The notes under the pieces: generated by a model
What the model was told of the DNA's origin: nothing
The model's input: the letters and a program-made list of their open reading frames with translations, nothing else
Databases searched by the model: none
Part shown: positions 51,601 to 60,549 of the stretch, one piece after another
Layout of the letters: every line of letters begins with the position of its first letter
Numbering within the stretch: position 1 is the first letter of the stretch
DNA from: Luscinia megarhynchos
Taxonomy: Eukaryota > Chordata > Aves > Passeriformes > Turdidae
Assembly: GCA_034336665.1 (NCBI GenBank)
Contig: JAPFBE010000002.1
Location: forward strand, 17,524,906-17,588,905
Reading direction: 5' to 3'
DNA: 64,000 nucleotides
Program-made: the position numbers and the translations under genes

Positions 51601-54215
51601 CTTTTTCATTCTCCTTTAATTTTTCATGTAATAGAAAATAATTTTATTTGATGTGCATAAATTTCTTAAAATGTAAAAAGAAAATTAGTACTAAAAAGTT
51701 GAAGTGGGGCTTTTTTTCGACTATAAAACACTCTTAAGTGGATATTTGTTTGGGTAGAGTTGGGAAGAATGAAACTTGCTTTTCTAGCCAAAGCACTGTG
51801 AAAGTATATCAGTAGTCATTGGTTCCTTTTGCCAATGTGTTGCAGTAGGACTAATTTGGATGTAGTTACATAAATATGACTTTCCAGTATAGTATAGTAG
51901 AAGGAACTTCATGGTAAACAAAATATTTTCTGTTAATTTAAAAATACATTCCTTAGGTACAGACCTACTGCACCCTGTACTGGGTGTTTCTCAAGTGAGA
52001 ACCCTGTGCCATCATGTAGAATAGCCCCTTCTCAGGCCCTTAGCCTCCATAGCTAAACTTGTGTGCCTGGCTGCATTCTTACTTTGTTTTTTAAACATTT
52101 TCCACAACTTTCAATCATTTATTGATTTCATTTCAGTGATAAGCTACATAGATTTCCTGGTACACAATTTGCTAGTAATGCATTATCCTTGTTCATTGCA
52201 GATAGCACTGAAATTGTTCAAATAATTGTTGGAACTATAGTTAATTTCACATCAACCAGAGAGTTTTTATCTCTATTTTGGAAACAGGATTGTGTTCTTC
52301 ACTCTTCTTACTACCTTGATTCTTTTTAGTGAACAGATCACATGTAGAAGAATGTCTCTCAGTGGTTTTGCTGAAAACCTTCTAATGCAGTCATTGAAAT
52401 CTGACATCCTTGGTCACTTAAGATTCTAAGCAGAATTGTAGTTCTCTGCACTATTTGGGAAATTTTTTGTAACTTCAAAAGCATGATGACAGGATAATCC
52501 CATTCCACTCAAAAACAGAGCCCAAAACATCACAGAGTTATAATAACATGAGGTGGGAATGGCAAGATATTTGACCTTTGATCTGTGGTGTACATGCAAG
52601 CTTTAACAGATGAGTTTATATCATCAGTTTACTTGCATGTTGCTCTCAGAGACTGTGGATTGATTAGAATGAAGTTATTAAGTAGCAAGTCTTGTTTTGG
52701 AAATTTCCTTGCTGCAGATAGTGTGACTGCAGAAGGTATTACTGACACAGTGTACTTGTTTTCAAAAATCACATGGTTCCAGTGCTGCACTGGTGCATCT
52801 GCAGTCTGTGTTTGCACCAAGGGTGTAATCATCATTTTAGTGAGACAGTTATTTTATGAGGTTACCTGCTAAGCCTTTGTTATGCTGTTTTGTTGTAACT
52901 GAATTCTTAAAGAGGTTAATACTTGTTTTTCCTCTGCAGTAACAACAGGAAGAAAAGCAATGACCATTGTGCTTTCTTTTTTGTTCTTTGCAAAGCCATT
53001 CACGTTACAGTAAGTAACCATTTTATAGTTTTTAGTGGTTTACAAAGTGTTTTATTAAAAATTATGTTCTTCATCATGGAAACATAACTACACTAATTAA
53101 TCATATTCAGAGTTTAATGTTTATCTTTTCATATCTTCTACAAATATTGGCAATCTACTGTAAATATTGACTGGCTTGTTGATGCTAATCATGCTAGAGA
53201 AAAGAGTTTACATTTCTCTAAAGGTCTGGAAGACAACAAATAAAATTTAAGAAAAACCTTACATAATATCTAGTGCTTATGATACATAACAAATTGTTTG
53301 AGTACTTTCTCTGTGGTGGAAAATTTGGCTAAAGGAAGGGATTTTCTCCACTATATTATTGTTCCTGCTTTTATAAGCTCAGATTTGAATTCTTAGCTAG
53401 CACTTTTAAATAATTGTACTTAAATTGCCAAATGTTTGAGCCTGAATTTATTCCTTTTTTTTTAAATTTTAAGGAAGAGCTTACATTGAAAAATGCAGTT
53501 AAGTTGCTGCTTTGATTTTAATTGCTTCATGTTTGAAACAACGTAAAATTCTATTTTATTTATATATACAAATTGATTTAAGAAAAAAGCTTGCATACAA
53601 ATCCCAGATGGAATTTACCTCAGCTAAAAATATTGAGGCTTAAAATAATGGAGAGGTGAAACAAGAATGTGCCTACATTGGATATGGATATAAGGCACAA
53701 GTGAGGAAACATTTTGGACCAGTAACAAACAGTGCTGCTCTCAGAGCCATATGAAGGAAAAACGTCCTAAAACCCCTGAGCATTATTTTATTCATGTGAG
53801 AAAGAACAGCTACTGTTTAGTTATTATTTAACTTACAAATGCACTTTAATAAGCTCCAGCCAGGACAGGAAAAAAGAAGGCTGGAAGGATAGTGATAATA
53901 AAGATTCAGGGAAATTCTGTCTCAGGGCCCACTGATTTTTGGGGGATGTTTCTTCAACTCTTTTCTTCTTAATGTAAGGATTGTTTAATCAACAAATCTG
54001 GTATGTAATTGCTGCAGATAAAGTGCTAATGGTAACTTATTTCCCCTCCTCTGCCTCCTTCTAGGTACGTGTGGTCAGGCTTACTGGTTGTCCTTGGTAT
54101 ATTTCTTAATGTTTACAGTAAGAATATGGACAAAATCAAACTGCCTTCACTGCTTGGTGTTTGGAAAAAAAGTGTGGAAGAAAGAAAATCAAGGACGTTG
54201 TCACAAACTGTATAG
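39432..54215 (+). CDS. SLC35B3: SLC35B3 (PAPST2), Golgi PAPS transporter; whole spliced gene
   Basis: Joined exons: 39432-39632, 40896-41017, 42866-43020, 44471-44578, 46654-46751, 49437-49529, 49935-50046, 52940-53009, 54065-54215 (stop 54213-54215). The product is 369 residues. SLC35B3 is a nucleotide-sugar-transporter family protein with about ten membrane spans. It exchanges cytosolic 3'-phosphoadenosine 5'-phosphosulfate into the Golgi lumen, feeding sulfotransferases that modify proteoglycans, glycoproteins and tyrosines. The translation matches the human protein as I remember it nearly throughout: [14 protein letters not shown] near the N-terminus, [18 protein letters not shown] (residues 135-152), [13 protein letters not shown] (207-219), [12 protein letters not shown] (298-309) and a basic C-terminal tail ending in SRTLSQTV. 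All introns are GT-AG and every phase joins without a frameshift or stop, so the gene appears intact. The start is uncertain: human SLC35B3 carries about 32 residues before this Met, and exon 2 is open upstream with similar residues. Confidence 0.97.
39633..40895 (+). other. SLC35B3: SLC35B3 intron 2
   Basis: Phase 0 intron of 1263 bp with GTAAAT donor and TTTTTATAG acceptor. AT-rich; no repeat or further exon recognised. Confidence 0.9.
40896..41017 (+). CDS. SLC35B3: SLC35B3 exon 3
   Basis: The acceptor TTTATAG ends at 40895; donor GAAG/GTATGT. It encodes residues 68-107 and two bases of Arg108. The second hydrophobic span runs from about Gly80 to Gln100 ([20 protein letters not shown]) and is followed by the cytosolic-type basic DKRRR. 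Phase 0 in, phase 2 out, joining exon 4 as R/IPGK. Confidence 0.97.
41018..42865 (+). other. SLC35B3: SLC35B3 intron 3
   Basis: Phase 2 intron of 1848 bp. No repeat family or additional exon recognised; open frames on both strands at about 41300-41570 are unsupported. Confidence 0.9.
42866..43020 (+). CDS. SLC35B3: SLC35B3 exon 4
   Basis: The acceptor TTTGTAG ends at 42865; donor ACAAG/GTAAGT is near-ideal. It encodes residues 108-159 and the first base of Gly160. It carries two hydrophobic spans (about 113-133 and 140-158) and the strongly conserved [16 protein letters not shown] motif with Lys144 and Lys147, a hallmark of the SLC35B branch. Phase 2 in, phase 1 out. Confidence 0.97.
43021..44470 (+). 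other. SLC35B3: SLC35B3 intron 4
   Basis: Phase 1 intron of 1450 bp with a consensus GTAAGT donor. Nothing else recognised in it. Confidence 0.9.
44471..44578 (+). CDS. SLC35B3: SLC35B3 exon 5
   Basis: The acceptor TTTTGTAG ends at 44470; donor GACAG/GTAAAG. It encodes residues 160-195 and one base of Gly196. It begins with GKRYN, holds a hydrophobic span at about 166-183 and ends in the loop APNFNLT, which contains an N-X-T sequon (Asn193). Phase 1 in and out. Confidence 0.97.
44579..46653 (+). other. SLC35B3: SLC35B3 intron 5
   Basis: Phase 1 intron of 2075 bp. It contains a (TA)8 tract at 44847-44862. The acceptor is preceded by a long T/G-rich tract. No interspersed repeat recognised. 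Confidence 0.9.
46654..46751 (+). CDS. SLC35B3: SLC35B3 exon 6
   Basis: The acceptor TTTTAATAG ends at 46653; donor GAAATG/GTAAAT. It encodes the rest of Gly196 through Met228. The exon holds the signature [13 protein letters not shown] (Asp207, Asn212, Gln214, Glu215), conserved in this transporter family. Phase 1 in, phase 0 out. Confidence 0.97.
46752..49436 (+). other. SLC35B3: SLC35B3 intron 6
   Basis: Phase 0 intron of 2685 bp that carries the GGAT microsatellite at 48684-48774. No other repeat or exon recognised. Confidence 0.9.
48684..48774. repeat. (GGAT)n perfect tetranucleotide microsatellite
   Basis: An uninterrupted run of 91 bases, nearly 23 GGAT units, followed by GGAC variant units. 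No forward frame of GGAT contains a stop, so spurious frames of repeating Met-Asp-Gly-Trp appear on the plus strand and Ser-Ile-His-Pro on the minus. It lies well inside intron 6 and is likely to be length-polymorphic. It is not a CRISPR array, because there are no unique spacers. Confidence 0.98.
49437..49529 (+). CDS. SLC35B3: SLC35B3 exon 7
   Basis: The acceptor CTATTCTAG ends at 49436; donor TCAAAG/GTAGGT. It encodes residues 229-259 (31 codons, phase 0 at both ends), mostly one hydrophobic span followed by the short [10 protein letters not shown] loop. Because the length is a multiple of three, skipping this exon would keep frame but remove a membrane span. Confidence 0.97.
49935..50046 (+). 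CDS. SLC35B3: SLC35B3 exon 8
   Basis: The acceptor TTGTTACAG ends at 49934, only 405 bp after exon 7; donor TAACAG/GTATGA. It encodes residues 260-296 and one base of Val297. It includes the conserved [20 protein letters not shown] and [13 protein letters not shown] segments, two spans or one span plus a re-entrant part. Phase 0 in, phase 1 out. Confidence 0.97.
50047..52939 (+). other. SLC35B3: SLC35B3 intron 8
   Basis: Phase 1 intron of 2893 bp containing an antisense CR1 fragment at 50341-50733. The remainder is AT-rich with no recognised exon. Confidence 0.9.
50341..50733 (-). mobile_element. CR1 LINE 3' UTR fragment, antisense in intron 8
   Basis: The plus strand reads as reverse-complemented CR1 3' UTR. 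It starts with AATCACAGAATCAT, then CCATCTAGTTCCAACTCCCC, GGCCTTGAACACTTCCAGGG, TTTCTTCCTAAAATCTAATC, TTCCCTCTTGTCCTGTCACT and ends near CTCTCAGCCTGTCTTCATAG. About 390 bp, 5' truncated and moderately diverged. It is antisense to the gene, so CR1 3'-end signals do not read in the gene's direction. Confidence 0.93.
52940..53009 (+). CDS. SLC35B3: SLC35B3 exon 9
   Basis: The acceptor TCCTCTGCAG ends at 52939; the donor is ACGTTACA/GTAAGT, so Gln320 is split. It encodes residues 297-319 with the family motif [12 protein letters not shown], in which Arg301 and Lys302 are the conserved basic pair, followed by FFAKPFTL. Phase 1 in, phase 2 out. It is the shortest coding exon (70 bp). Confidence 0.97.
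53010..54064 (+). other. SLC35B3: SLC35B3 intron 9
   Basis: Phase 2 intron of 1055 bp with an ideal GTAAGT donor and a pyrimidine-rich CTCCTTCTAG acceptor. No repeat recognised. Confidence 0.9.
54065..54215 (+). CDS. SLC35B3: SLC35B3 exon 10, C-terminus and stop
   Basis: The acceptor CTCCTTCTAG ends at 54064. It encodes residues 320-369: the last span ([18 protein letters not shown]) and a basic cytosolic-type tail that ends [10 protein letters not shown] before TAG at 54213-54215. The segment LLGVWKK at 349-355 differs from the YDLINK I recall in human; the rest of the tail agrees. The 3' UTR follows. Confidence 0.97.
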
Positions 54216-54710
54216 ACAGTGGTTCATGCCTTGTCTAGACTTTGACTTACTATTTTATTGGAACAGTCTTCAACTGATTCACTTTCCAAAGGGAATGTTA
54301 TTAAAACCAAAGGAGCTGAAGGCATATTGTCTGCTTGCAGATTGCTATAAATGCACACTTTTGTGAGCCCTTTCTTCAGAGCACTTGAATTCATCACAAA
54401 CAGTTGTTGTAGGCCATTGTCAGACGGTTTTATCAACAATGAAGGACAGCAGCTCCTGGCAAACTGCTGAGAAGCTGCACTCAAGTGGGACAGTAGAAGA
54501 CTAGTTTGGGCATTTGAATAACATTGGCCATGTGGCTGATCTGAGATTAGTGGTTCTTTGTTAATTGTCTAGGTGGGGTAATTTAAATGTAATACTGTAT
54601 TAATCACCAACTGGTTGACCAAATTGTGAATTTAAAGGTGAAAGGTTCAGAATACAGTATGTTGTCACTCTTTTACATTTTAAATAAAAATGTTGGGGTT
54701 TTTTTAATTA
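54216..54710 (+). other. SLC35B3: SLC35B3 3' UTR (short form)
   Basis: Sequence from the stop codon to just past the first good poly(A) signal. No repeat family is recognisable inside it. Longer 3' UTR forms using later AATAAA sites are possible but have no specific support. Confidence 0.7.
54683..54688 (+). terminator. SLC35B3: Poly(A) signal AATAAA
   Basis: Canonical AATAAA about 470 bases after the stop codon, followed by a G/T-rich stretch (54691-54716) that fits a downstream cleavage element. Cleavage is expected about 10-25 bases after the hexamer. Confidence 0.75.
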
Positions 54711-57700
54711 TTGTTTAGATCATCACAGAACTTGATATTTATTGTAATAATTGAAGTTTTTATGGAGATTCTAGTGTTACTCTGAATATTGCTTGCAAGT
54801 AACAAAACTGAGATTGGGTTTGTGCAGTCAACACTCATGCTTTTGCTAAGGAGAAATGGTCTTTTAGGCCTGAATGGCATGAGACTGAAGCAGCGGTGTA
54901 AGAAACTGTTATTTGCTTAATCTGTGGTGAAATACACAATTTTTAGTGGCCTATGGCCCTCTCTATCATAGTGGTATAAAGAGACATGGAATTTCTCCTT
55001 AAATTCATATCATCAAATCAAAATTCTTCAATTTCAATATTGGAGTAAGTAATAACAGCATCAGCTAATGTGATTGAAATATGTACTGTGTCAGTCTGTG
55101 TGGTCTTCTGATGAAGTTAAGAGGATTAGGGTACAGATTACAATTTTCTTTCTTCAGTGGCAGGAGGAGACAATGTGCTACCAATCTGTCTTTGTCATTA
55201 TGAATTTAGGAAAACTAAGTCCATTTATCTCTCTTTCATAGTCAACTTGGCTTTTGAATCACTTTTCATCTCTTTCATTTTATATATTTAACAACAGCAC
55301 TTTAAAAATACTAATCACTTTACAAATCATTGTTCTTATGTAGTCATGGGGTTTTTTGTTGTGTCTCTTAGATGCATCTTGGTGTGTGTTCTTTCAACTT
55401 AGACAAAAATTAATTGGATAATAGAAATATATTGTCAGAAAGAACATACAAAGAATTTAAATATCTCACAGGATGGCCTTCTGTCAGAAATACTAGTTAA
55501 TGAAAATATTCAAGATGTACAAAATGTTTTTCAGACACTTAGGAAGAATTGCTGTCTAAAGGAGCTTGTAGTCAAAGCACAGACACAAAATGTGCCTTAA
55601 ATTTTTCTTATTAATTTGGTAGCTCTGTCTGTCTGTCACATTAAGTACGTTAGGGAATAGAGCACGGGATACCAGCCATCTGAGCACAATGGGATGGGCA
55701 AGACAAGAGCTGTGCTGACATAACTGCACTGTTCCCATGCTGACACTTCTCTGGGGTGTCAGCAAAGCCTCTCAACACATAGAAACCCACTGCTGCCAAA
55801 TCGGGAGAATTTACTGCATGGGACAGTTTTAGCTTTTAAATTCCCAGCTGCTGCATGATCGATTTGTCCTGGATGGGGTAGAGAGGTGAGAATTGGATGT
55901 ACAGAAACACCTTGAAAGAGACAGATGGCCTGCCATGCCTGTTGTCATGTTGCAGCCAAAGTTTTATGGTAAAGTATGATAAAGCATTCCAGTTTCAAAT
56001 TTGGTGTAAGAGTGCATTTCACCAAGAAGAGGGGATTGATACACTTATTTTCATGTAATATTTATCAACTCTTACATTCCCTTGCACTCTTTGCACTGAA
56101 TGAAGTTTGTCTTTCCAGCGAGGTTAAGATAATTTTACAGTCCTAGTTCTGCCATCTATAAACTCTGCCCGTTGCTATACTTTATTAACCTTCAGGAAAA
56201 CAAATTATGTGAAAACTACAATATATGCAGAAAGTCATAGTAAATATAATTCATTTGGCATCTATTTTATTTAAATAAATGATAAGTCATTTACCAAGTT
56301 ACTGACTAGAATTCAAATGTAGTATGTATGTTTCTGAACTGTTTATATAATCCAGTTTAGTCTCTATTGTCTGTCTTTGGAGAGTATAGTAATCATAATA
56401 ATTCACCTTTTAATTTATTGTCTATTTTATACAGGACTGAGTTAATGAGCTATTGTTAGGGGAAGTTTTGATTTATTTTTTTAATAATTTTCTTAACTGT
56501 AGAAGTGTAGGTTTTGTTTTACTGGTGTACTTTAAAATTATTTTTATATACAAATGGATATTGTAGATTTACTGTTGATAGTGTAGATTTAAGAGTCAGC
56601 TTTTTATTTTCATAGGTGTGAGTCTAGTACTTGCCAATCGACAATATGTAAGTGTATTAAAGAAAATGCACACAAGTGAGAGTAGTTCATCATTTGCCAC
56701 ACAGTTTCACACCTTCATTAATAAAACCTTCATTTCAGTGGGTTGCTGTTTACGGAGTTGTGGGGTTTTTTAATAAGCTTCATAGTGCATGCAAGTTAGA
56801 AAACCTTACAAACATGCAAGTGTTCTTACTTACAAAATTTTGGGGTTGAGTCTTCTGTAATGAATATGTATGTTGGTTTTGTGTTGTCTATGAAATATGA
56901 ATAAGGGCTTGTCCACTGTAAATTATTTTTTGTGTAAGAGCACTTATATTGGGGTGTTGGTTAACCCTTCCCATTGTTGAAGGCTGGTCTTAGTAACTAC
57001 TGCATTTTATACTTATTGTCTCCTGGGCTCTACAGTAGGCATGGTGAAACTACAGGGAAAAAAAGCATTCAGTTCTCTCACCAGAAAATTTGTTATCTAA
57101 ACATAATGTGAATTAGTTGCTTCTTATTCTTGTGCTACATAACTTTGTCCTCTCTATAAAAAAATCTTAATTCTGGCAATTTAGAGATCGGTTATTACAG
57201 CATTGAAGTTCTCAGTAAAATTTAAGTCTGACCAAGATCTCCATTGATGTCAGCAGCCTATCTCTGTGACACCTGCTTTTGCCTCCTTTGTAAATAGGAG
57301 GGAGCTCTGTTTTCCTAAATCAGCATGCATTTGCAGTTGCTTCCATATTAAATTTTTGCATTTGTCTGGCTCACTTCAGTAATGAGGGAATTGACTGTGC
57401 AGTGGATTTCTTCAGTATTTCAGTACGTCAGTATCATCAGAACTGCTGATTACACAGGTACCTGTGTGTGAGTACAAGTGTGGAGGACTAATGCCCTGCC
57501 CTCCAAACCTACAGTGCTTCCTGATCCTGCATTAAACTGTTTTCCTTCATCTTGTTTTACCACTCCTTTGCTTTGAACTTAACAGACATTTTAAGCTAAG
57601 CTTGGACTTTGTCATTCCTACTTGTCTTCCTTACTTCCTTATTTGTCTTTCTTGCTTTTAGATGTGAAATCCTTTTTCAACGTGCTCTGTGTAGGTATTG

Positions 57701-59210
57701 TGGTTTATTTCAGGTTTGTATTCCTGCATTTAAGGGCTTACATCACACTGTTACAGGTTGGTCACATTCCAGATTTTCTGTTTCATGTCATTATAACCAT
57801 CTGGATGATTATTTTAAATCCTTATTTCCCCATAAAAAAAATCTTTCATATTTGTCGTTATTTTTGGAAAGGTCTTGCTGAGTGCACGTATGAGTTAACT
57901 CTTTGACCTCATTCCATCTTCCAAGAAAATCTCTCTTCTCTCTTGCCTGCCTGTGAGAACTAGAGGAAGAGGAAATAAATTATTTCAAGTGCTCTTTTTT
58001 TTCTTTAATAAGTGCCTTCCTCACTAACCTGGTGTGTCTTAATTGTTTCTTTTCTTTCTGCCTCCCATGCTCCCAGGCACAAACAAGCCCCTCTCTCATG
58101 TTTGACTGCTGCTTGTTCAATCATGGAAACTTTTTGAGTTGTTTACTGTTCTGAAAAGACGTATAAAATTGCATGTATACTCTGGAGGGCAGGAAATAAT
58201 AAGTAAACTTCACAAGTTAAGGAAGTAATTAAATGGATTAATACTTCTTTCTGGAGGGATTTTATATATGGTTTAGTTAATAGCTCAGAATTTGTTAGTG
58301 GAAGGGGTTTTCTTTTACATTTTACCTGTTTAAAAGTCTTTATATTAATTTTAATATTTAATATCAAACTTCTAACTGTTCAGACAGTTTATAGAGATTA
58401 ATTTCAGTCTTGCCTATGAGGCAGAAAAGCCCTATCTCCATTTCAGAGATGTAGCATAAATGGCATCTTGCCTAAAGTTGCCTCGATAAGTCTGTGATGG
58501 GGAAGGAATAGATGTTAATACCCCCAGTTATTCTGTGCCCCAAGTCCAGCAGAGCCCATCTGTACTTTAAATGAAATGGTACCAATGTAAGCCCAGTTTT
58601 CTTTTACCCCCAGCATAAGAGATGATAAATTGTTTCTTTTCCATGTTCTGTACAAGTATGATTTAAAGGGAAAATAAGACAGCCATTAAATAGCTTTTCT
58701 GTATTTTATTTGAAGCTTTTTGGCATTGTTATTTTCCTGTTATTTGTTCTATTTCTATGAGTACTGCTGTGGAAGCAAGCCAGGCACAGTAGCAGTTTTA
58801 GGAGAAGCATTAATATCCTTCACTTAAAGGTGACTGGTTCACCTTGCTACTAGTCAAAAGCTGCTGCCATGGGAAAACTGAGGAATTGTCATCACATGAG
58901 GTATTAAGCAAAATGATGCCTTGTTGAGTCTGTATCACTTTGCCATTCACTTGCAATAAAGAACATTCATGCACAGATAGTCAGCTTAGAATACAATACT
59001 GACTTCATATTTCTCAACACCTGGATTGTGCTTGTTGTGCTGGTTTTTTGAGGTGTGTTAGTAATGCATTGCTTGTCTCTACTTTTGGTTATTTCAATGT
59101 TTTCTTTGTTAGATTTCTCAGTTTTATGCTTACTCTTTTTTTCCTTTTTTTTTTCTTTTTTTTTTTAATACTTATGTTTTAAGTGTAAAATTTTATTTTG
59201 TAGTTTTCAT
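54711..59210. other. Downstream flank, no gene seen
   Basis: No supported gene or repeat family. Two overlapping hydrophobic frames at 57609-57906 lack homology and splice context and follow from T-rich composition. A T-rich tract lies at 59135-59166, just before the next CR1. Confidence 0.6.
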
Positions 59211-59217
59211 TTCACCT

Positions 59218-59693
59218 GTGTAGTGCTGTGTCCAGTTCTGAGCCCTCCAGCACAAGAGGGAAATGGGACTAGAGGAGAGAGTCCAGCAAAGTGATACAAA
59301 GATGATGGACTCAACCAACTCATGCCTGTGAGGAAAGGCTGAGAGAGCTGGTATTTTTTATCCAGGAGAAGAGAAGGCTGGAGAGAATTCCATAGTTGTG
59401 TACAAAGACTGAAGGGAGGGTACCAAGATGGAGGAGCCAGGTTTTTCAGCAATGCCCAGTTACAGCACACACTGAAGCACAGGAGGTTCCCTCTGAAGAG
59501 CGAAAATACTTTCTGTTAAGGTGATCAGGCATTGGCATGGATTGCTCAGAGAGGTTGTTAAGTCTACATTGGATATATTAAAAAACTGTGTGAATATGGT
59601 CCTTTGCAGCTGCCTCTGGGTGGCTTTGCTTTGAGAGGGGGAGTTAGACCATATGACCTCCAAAGGCACCTTCCAACCTCAGTCATTCTGTGA
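59218..59693 (+). mobile_element. CR1 LINE 3' end
   Basis: Landmarks in CR1 order are GTGCTGTGTCCAGTTCTGAG, GAGGAAAGGCTGAGAGAGCT, CACTGAAGCACAGGAGGTTC, GGATTGCTCAGAGAGGTTGT, ATGACCTCCAAAGGCACC and TTCCAACCTCAGTCATTCTG. It is 5' truncated, plus strand, about 475 bp and well diverged. Minus-strand frames over it are shadows. Confidence 0.93.
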
Positions 59694-60243
59694 TCTTTAA
59701 CCTTGCTGTCTGTCTATCTTCCACTTTTTCTCCTGTTTACAAATTGTTAATAAATATGCTTGAAACTAGTATCTCTGAGTTGGTTACAGTAACTGCTGGA
59801 GCTGGCTGAGCCATGCTGGAAACGCCTGCTAGTGTGGTTCTGGTTGAACCAGTAGTGCCTTCAGAGCACAATGCCGTGGGGAGAGAGATGCCTTCATTTG
59901 GAACTGCTGCTCAGTGCAAAAAAAGAGTATGTGACTGAGAGCAAATGCATGACATTATGGATGAAATTGATACTATCAATACAGAATGAGTTCAAAGTTG
60001 CTTTTTATTTTCTGCATTAAGATCTTGCAGAGCTGTTTGCTGCCCTAGTGCAGTGCCTGGTCTGCAGATAGGCTGGAGGTGTTGCTATACAGCTTGCTGT
60101 CTTCTTGTCAGCATTTGGCATGAACATGAACGTGTGGTAGATGCCCTGTCACTCATTCAGAACCTGAGAACAAACTGCACTTAAATACAGTTCTGTGGTG
60201 ACAGGCATTAATGCAAGCAGAGCGGTGCAAAAATCCAGTACAT

Positions 60244-60543
60244 AACAGGGTCTGCAAGAAACATGGACAAACTCTTTATCAGGGGCTCTTGTGATGGGGT
60301 AATGGTTTCAAACTAAAAGAGGGTGATTTATTTTGGGTAGAAGGAAGAAACTGTTTACAATGAGAGTGGCAAACCAGGGAAACAGTTGCCCAAAGAGGTG
60401 GTAGATGCTCCATCCCTGGAAACATTTAGGGTTGGACAGGACTCAGAGCCACCTGATCTAGTTGAAGGTGCTCCTGCTCATTGTGGAGGGTTAGACCAAG
60501 GGACCTTTAAAGGTCTCTTCTAAACTAAACTAGTCTATGTTCT
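60244..60543 (+). mobile_element. CR1 LINE 3' UTR fragment
   Basis: Contains TGATGGGGTAATGGTTTCAA, AACTAAAAGAGGG, TTGCCCAAAGAGGTGGTAGA, CTCCATCCCTGGAAACATTT and ACCTTTAAAGGTCTCTTC, in the order of a CR1 3' UTR. It lies about 550 bp after another CR1 in the same orientation. The two differ enough in sequence to be separate insertions, not one split copy. Confidence 0.9.
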
Positions 60544-60549
60544 CAAAGA

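Noticed and set aside
57609..57906. Two overlapping hydrophobic frames suggestive of a small membrane protein
   Set aside because: T-rich DNA encodes Phe/Leu-rich sequence by default; both frames are hydrophobic and neither shows conserved motifs.
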